A DNA stretch of 42,785 nt from DASSHA01 sp035693145 (lineage in GTDB: Bacteria > Chloroflexota > Limnocylindria > Limnocylindrales > CSP1-4), in contig DASSHA010000071.1 in assembly GCA_035693145.1 (NCBI GenBank), positions 1 to 42,785 on the forward strand, given 5' to 3'. The notes below the pieces were generated by a model, which was not told the DNA's origin, ran no database searches, and saw only the letters and a program-made list of their open reading frames with translations. Of this stretch, positions 40,715 to 42,785 are shown in pieces. Made by a program: the position numbers and the translations under genes. Position 1 is the stretch's first letter. Each line of letters starts with the position of its first letter.

Positions 40715-41448
40715 CCATCGGCAACCGCCCCGCCGTCGTCCGTTCGGACGGCCGCGCGCCAACCGCGCTCCGGCCCGTCTCGATGCGTCTCGGCGTACAG
40801 AAGTGGGCGGAGGGCTCGTGCGTCATCCGGATGGGCGACACCGAGGTTCTCTGCGCCGCGACGATCGAGGACCGCGTCCCGCCGCACCTGCGCGGCAAGG
40901 GGACTGGCTGGGTGACCGCCGAGTACTCGATGCTGCCGCGCGCGACGGCCGAGCGCTCGCAGCGCGAGTCGGCCAAGGGGCGGATCGGCGGCCGGACCCA
41001 CGAGATCCAGCGGCTGATCGGTCGATCGCTGCGCGGCGTCGTGGACCTGGGCCGGCTCGGCGAGCGGACGGTCACGGTCGATTGCGATGTCCTCCAGGCC
41101 GACGGCGGCACCCGCACCGCCTCGATCACCGGCGGCTACGTCGCGCTCGGCGCCGCGCTCATCACGTACGGGATGGAGCGGCTGCTCGTCGGCAAGGTCG
41201 CCGCGGTGAGCGTGGGGATCGTCGGCGGCATCCGGATGCTCGACCTCGACTACTCGGAGGACTCGCACGCCGAGGTCGACCTCAACGTCGTCGGCACCGA
41301 TGCCGGCACGTACGTCGAGCTGCAGGGCACGGCCGAGGGCAAGCCGTTCGCCCGCTCCGACATCGACGCGCTGCTCGATCTCGCGAACAGCGGCCTCGAG
41401 CGCCTGTTCGCCGCGCAGGCGGAAATCCTCGCAACCGTCCGTCGGTAG
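40711..41448 (+). CDS. rph: Ribonuclease PH
   Basis: A phosphorolytic 3'-5' exoribonuclease that trims tRNA 3' ends. 245 residues, standard. Motifs: RSDGRAPTALRPV (11-23), GSCVIRMGDTEVLCAAT, RGKGTGWVTAEYSMLPRAT, GRTHEIQRLIGRSLRGVVDL and the phosphate-site segment DCDVLQADGGTRTASITGG. Followed by LDLDYSEDSHAEVDLNVV with the metal-binding acidic residues. The ATG overlaps the mazG stop. Pairing with rdgB downstream is common in many bacteria; here 150 bp with a palindrome array separates them. Confidence 0.97.
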   Translation: MTIGNRPAVVRSDGRAPTALRPVSMRLGVQKWAEGSCVIRMGDTEVLCAATIEDRVPPHLRGKGTGWVTAEYSMLPRATAERSQRESAKGRIGGRTHEIQRLIGRSLRGVVDLGRLGERTVTVDCDVLQADGGTRTASITGGYVALGAALITYGMERLLVGKVAAVSVGIVGGIRMLDLDYSEDSHAEVDLNVVGTDAGTYVELQGTAEGKPFARSDIDALLDLANSGLERLFAAQAEILATVRR

Positions 41449-41463
41449 TCGGTTGGGCTCAAC

Positions 41464-41617
41464 GATCCCTCAGAGGGATCACGTTCGACGCCGGGAGGTC
41501 GGTTCGATCCCTCACGTTGATCGAGGCGACATCGGCGAGCCCTTCGTGGTGTCGGATCGATCCTTCCCCGGGATCGTTCCGACGGGAGACGTCGCGGATT
41601 GATCCCGCCCGGGGATC
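41464..41617. promoter_or_regulatory. Array of four helically phased 17-bp dyads
   Basis: Sites: GATCCCTCAGAGGGATC (41464-41480, perfect), GATCCCTCACGTTGATC (41506-41522), GATCCTTCCCCGGGATC (41559-41575) and GATCCCGCCCGGGGATC (41601-41617). All are 17 bp, start and end with GATC, and their centres are 42, 53 and 42 bp apart, i.e. 4, 5 and 4 turns of B-DNA. The arms match at 8, 4, 5 and 6 of 8 pairs. The last site covers codons 1-7 of rdgB as called. The gap contains no TA dinucleotide, hence no TAnnnT box. The most economical reading is an operator array for a dimeric DNA-binding protein. Confidence 0.6.
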
Positions 41618-42279
41618 GGCCACGTCCCGACCTGCGACCGGCGCGGCCGCGCCTCGTCGTCGCAACCCGGTCCGAGCACAAGCTGCGCGAGCTTCGCCAG
41701 CTCCTCGCGCTCGATCACGCCGAGCTCGTCTCGCTCGGCGATGCCGGTGTCCCCGAGGGGATCGAACCGGTCGAGGACGGCGAGACGTTCGCGGCGAACG
41801 CCCGTCTCAAGGCTCGCTTCTATGGGCGGGCCACGGGGTTGCCGACGCTGGCCGATGATTCGGGCATCGAGGTCGACGCGCTCCACGGGCGACCCGGGGT
41901 CCGAACCCGTCGCTACGCGGGCGAGCACGCGACCGACGACGACAACAACCGCAAGCTCCTCTCGGAGCTCAGTGGCCTGCCGCCCGCACGGCGGACGGCG
42001 CGGTACGTCTGCGTCCTGGCGCTCGCCCTGCCGGAGCGCGCGAGCCCGCGGGGCGGGATCGGGATCGTCGCCGAGACGCGCGGGACGTGTCGCGGACGGA
42101 TCGCTGCGGCCCCGAAGGGCGCCAACGGCTTCGGCTACGACCCGATCTTCGAGCCCGAATCGGAGCCGCCCGGCGGTCGAACGTTCGGCCAATGGACGCC
42201 CCAAGCGAAGAACGCGATCTCTCACCGCGCGAAGGCGGCACGCCGGATGTCGGCCCGGTTGGCGGCGCTCGGCTTCTGA
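41599..42279 (+). CDS. rdgB: dITP/XTP pyrophosphatase (RdgB/HAM1)
   Basis: Removes non-canonical purine NTPs (dITP, XTP) by hydrolysis to NMP and PPi. 226 residues against about 200, with a 17-residue basic N-terminal extension. Family blocks: LVVATRSEHKLRELRQLL (the usual Asn before the Lys is replaced), PTLADDSGIEVDAL with the metal-binding Asp pair, PGVRTRRYAG, KGANGFGYDPIF and WTPQAKNAISHRAKA. TTG 41599 is the only common start codon in frame before the core; CTG 41632 would begin closer to the core and leave the palindrome array fully upstream. Confidence 0.92.
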   Translation: MIPPGDRPRPDLRPARPRLVVATRSEHKLRELRQLLALDHAELVSLGDAGVPEGIEPVEDGETFAANARLKARFYGRATGLPTLADDSGIEVDALHGRPGVRTRRYAGEHATDDDNNRKLLSELSGLPPARRTARYVCVLALALPERASPRGGIGIVAETRGTCRGRIAAAPKGANGFGYDPIFEPESEPPGGRTFGQWTPQAKNAISHRAKAARRMSARLAALGF

Positions 42280-42301
42280 CGCTCGCGCCGCCGGACATGG
42301 C

Positions 42302-42344
42302 GACGCCGGGCGGTCCATCAGCCTGCCAGTCACCGCCCGGCGTC
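42302..42344. terminator. Perfect 13-bp hairpin after rdgB
   Basis: GACGCCGGGCGGT (42302-42314) and ACCGCCCGGCGTC (42332-42344) are perfect complements around a 17-nt loop. It begins 23 nt after rdgB and lies between convergent genes, so it can end transcripts from both sides. There is no U-tract. Confidence 0.6.
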
Positions 42345-42428
42345 ATCGTCTGGACGACCGGAGGGCGCCGGTTGTGGCGCCGAGCGCGTTTCCGGTTCGA
42401 CCGTCGCCGATGCCGGTCGCGGACGCTT

Positions 42429-42785
42429 CTAGCAGTCGCCCCGGAAGTGCCCGATTTCGAAGCTGGCTCGCACGCTGCCGTCTCGGCCGATCGTGAAATG
42501 CTCGACGAGCCGGAACGACGCGTCGACCAGGAGCGAGCCGTCGGGGGCAAAGAGCGTGAGCGTATCGAGGTGAGCGTTCGTGAAGACGGTCGCTCCGCGC
42601 CCCGTGTTGAAGGACTGGTGCTCGACGAGCGTTCCGGTGCCCGACGAACCATCCACGAACTCGAACGTCAACACGAAGTTCGACGCTGTCTGGAGATGGA
42701 ATCCCTGCGCTGTCTCGACAACCGTGCCAGTCACGACGCCGACCCCGGCGACCGTGCCGGCGAGGCCGGTGCAGTCGTCGACGAT
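42429..42785 (-). CDS. Secreted-type hypothetical protein (N-terminus beyond window)
   Basis: The frame is open to the right edge (118 codons seen, ending GHFRGDC). It is beta-rich with no membrane segment in the visible part: TVVETAQGFHLQTASNFVLT, FEFVDGSSGTGTLVEHQSFN, DTLTLFAPDGSLLVDASFRL. One cysteine near the visible N-terminus and one at the C-terminus could form a disulphide. The pattern resembles small exported proteins common in Chloroflexota and actinobacteria, with no known function; the export signal itself would lie outside the window. A GTG at 42734 could be an internal start but is not needed. Confidence 0.6.
   Translation of the reverse strand: MVDDCTGLAGTVAGVGVVTGTVVETAQGFHLQTASNFVLTFEFVDGSSGTGTLVEHQSFNTGRGATVFTNAHLDTLTLFAPDGSLLVDASFRLVEHFTIGRDGSVRASFEIGHFRGDC

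Noticed and set aside
41464..41617. The palindrome array as a CRISPR array or as terminators
   Set aside because: The repeats are imperfect dyads of 17 bp with spacers of 25, 36 and 25 bp, unlike CRISPR repeats. The perfect first dyad has a 1-nt centre and no U-tract, unlike an intrinsic terminator.

Overview
The window is a very GC-rich (about 70 %) chromosomal segment with densely packed, mostly housekeeping genes. The gene set suggests a Gram-positive-like or monoderm bacterium, most probably a Chloroflexota member (Limnocylindria-like) and less likely an actinomycete. It has no outer-membrane genes. It combines actinobacterial-type families (GuaB3, UPF0182, a deazaflavin/F420-type nitroreductase-fold protein, a GT87 mannosyltransferase-like protein, a soluble polyprenol-phosphate-mannose synthase) with a DarA cyclic-di-AMP receptor near tmk, a linkage otherwise typical of Bacillota. 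This placement is inference; no rRNA or tRNA gene is present to settle it.

Layout. 1-1242 (-): C-terminally cut nickel/cobalt transporter with an EF-hand loop and a His-rich loop. 1368-9714: tmk, a GAF-GGDEF diguanylate cyclase (-), darA, a Nudix hydrolase, guaB3, a GT87 membrane protein, a short SRPBCC remnant, a deazaflavin-type protein, guaA and a zinc-ribbon protein. 9763-14392: mostly minus-strand genes: an MFS exporter, a DUF3566-like membrane protein and a GH2 lipoprotein, with one small plus-strand hypothetical gene. 14517-22691 (+): a giant UPF0182 membrane protein, a polytopic membrane protein, two zinc-ribbon membrane proteins, a CPBP protease and radC. 23132-28816 (+): mreB, mreC and a complete rmlABDC operon for dTDP-L-rhamnose. 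29063-35636 (+): a secreted caspase-fold-like protein, a large secreted GH18 protein sharing its C-terminal domain, a polyprenol-phosphate-mannose synthase and a GT4 glycosyltransferase. 35665-36885 (-): a DUF3048 protein. 37092-42279 (+): a small hypothetical membrane protein, a multi-rotamase PPIase, mazG, rph and rdgB. 42429-42785 (-): an N-terminally cut secreted hypothetical protein.

How the genes work together. Two themes recur. One is nucleotide supply and sanitation (Tmk, GuaB3, GuaA, Nudix, MazG, RdgB, with RNase PH). The other is the cell envelope (MreBC, rhamnose synthesis, mannosyltransferases, glycoside hydrolases, extracytoplasmic foldase). Many adjacent genes overlap by 4 bp (ATGA, GTGA, TTGA, CTGA), which indicates translational coupling. 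Many first genes carry a TAnnnT -10 box only 6-9 nt before the start codon, which indicates leaderless transcripts. Operon ends often carry strong hairpins without a U-tract.

Most unusual signals: (i) four 17-bp GATCC-type dyads between rph and rdgB whose centres are 42, 53 and 42 bp apart, i.e. in helical register; (ii) a near-perfect 20-bp palindrome wrapped around the mreB -10 box; (iii) a leaderless 8-codon reading frame that overlaps the darA start; (iv) a secreted protein with the His/Cys signature of clan CD (caspase-like) peptidases.
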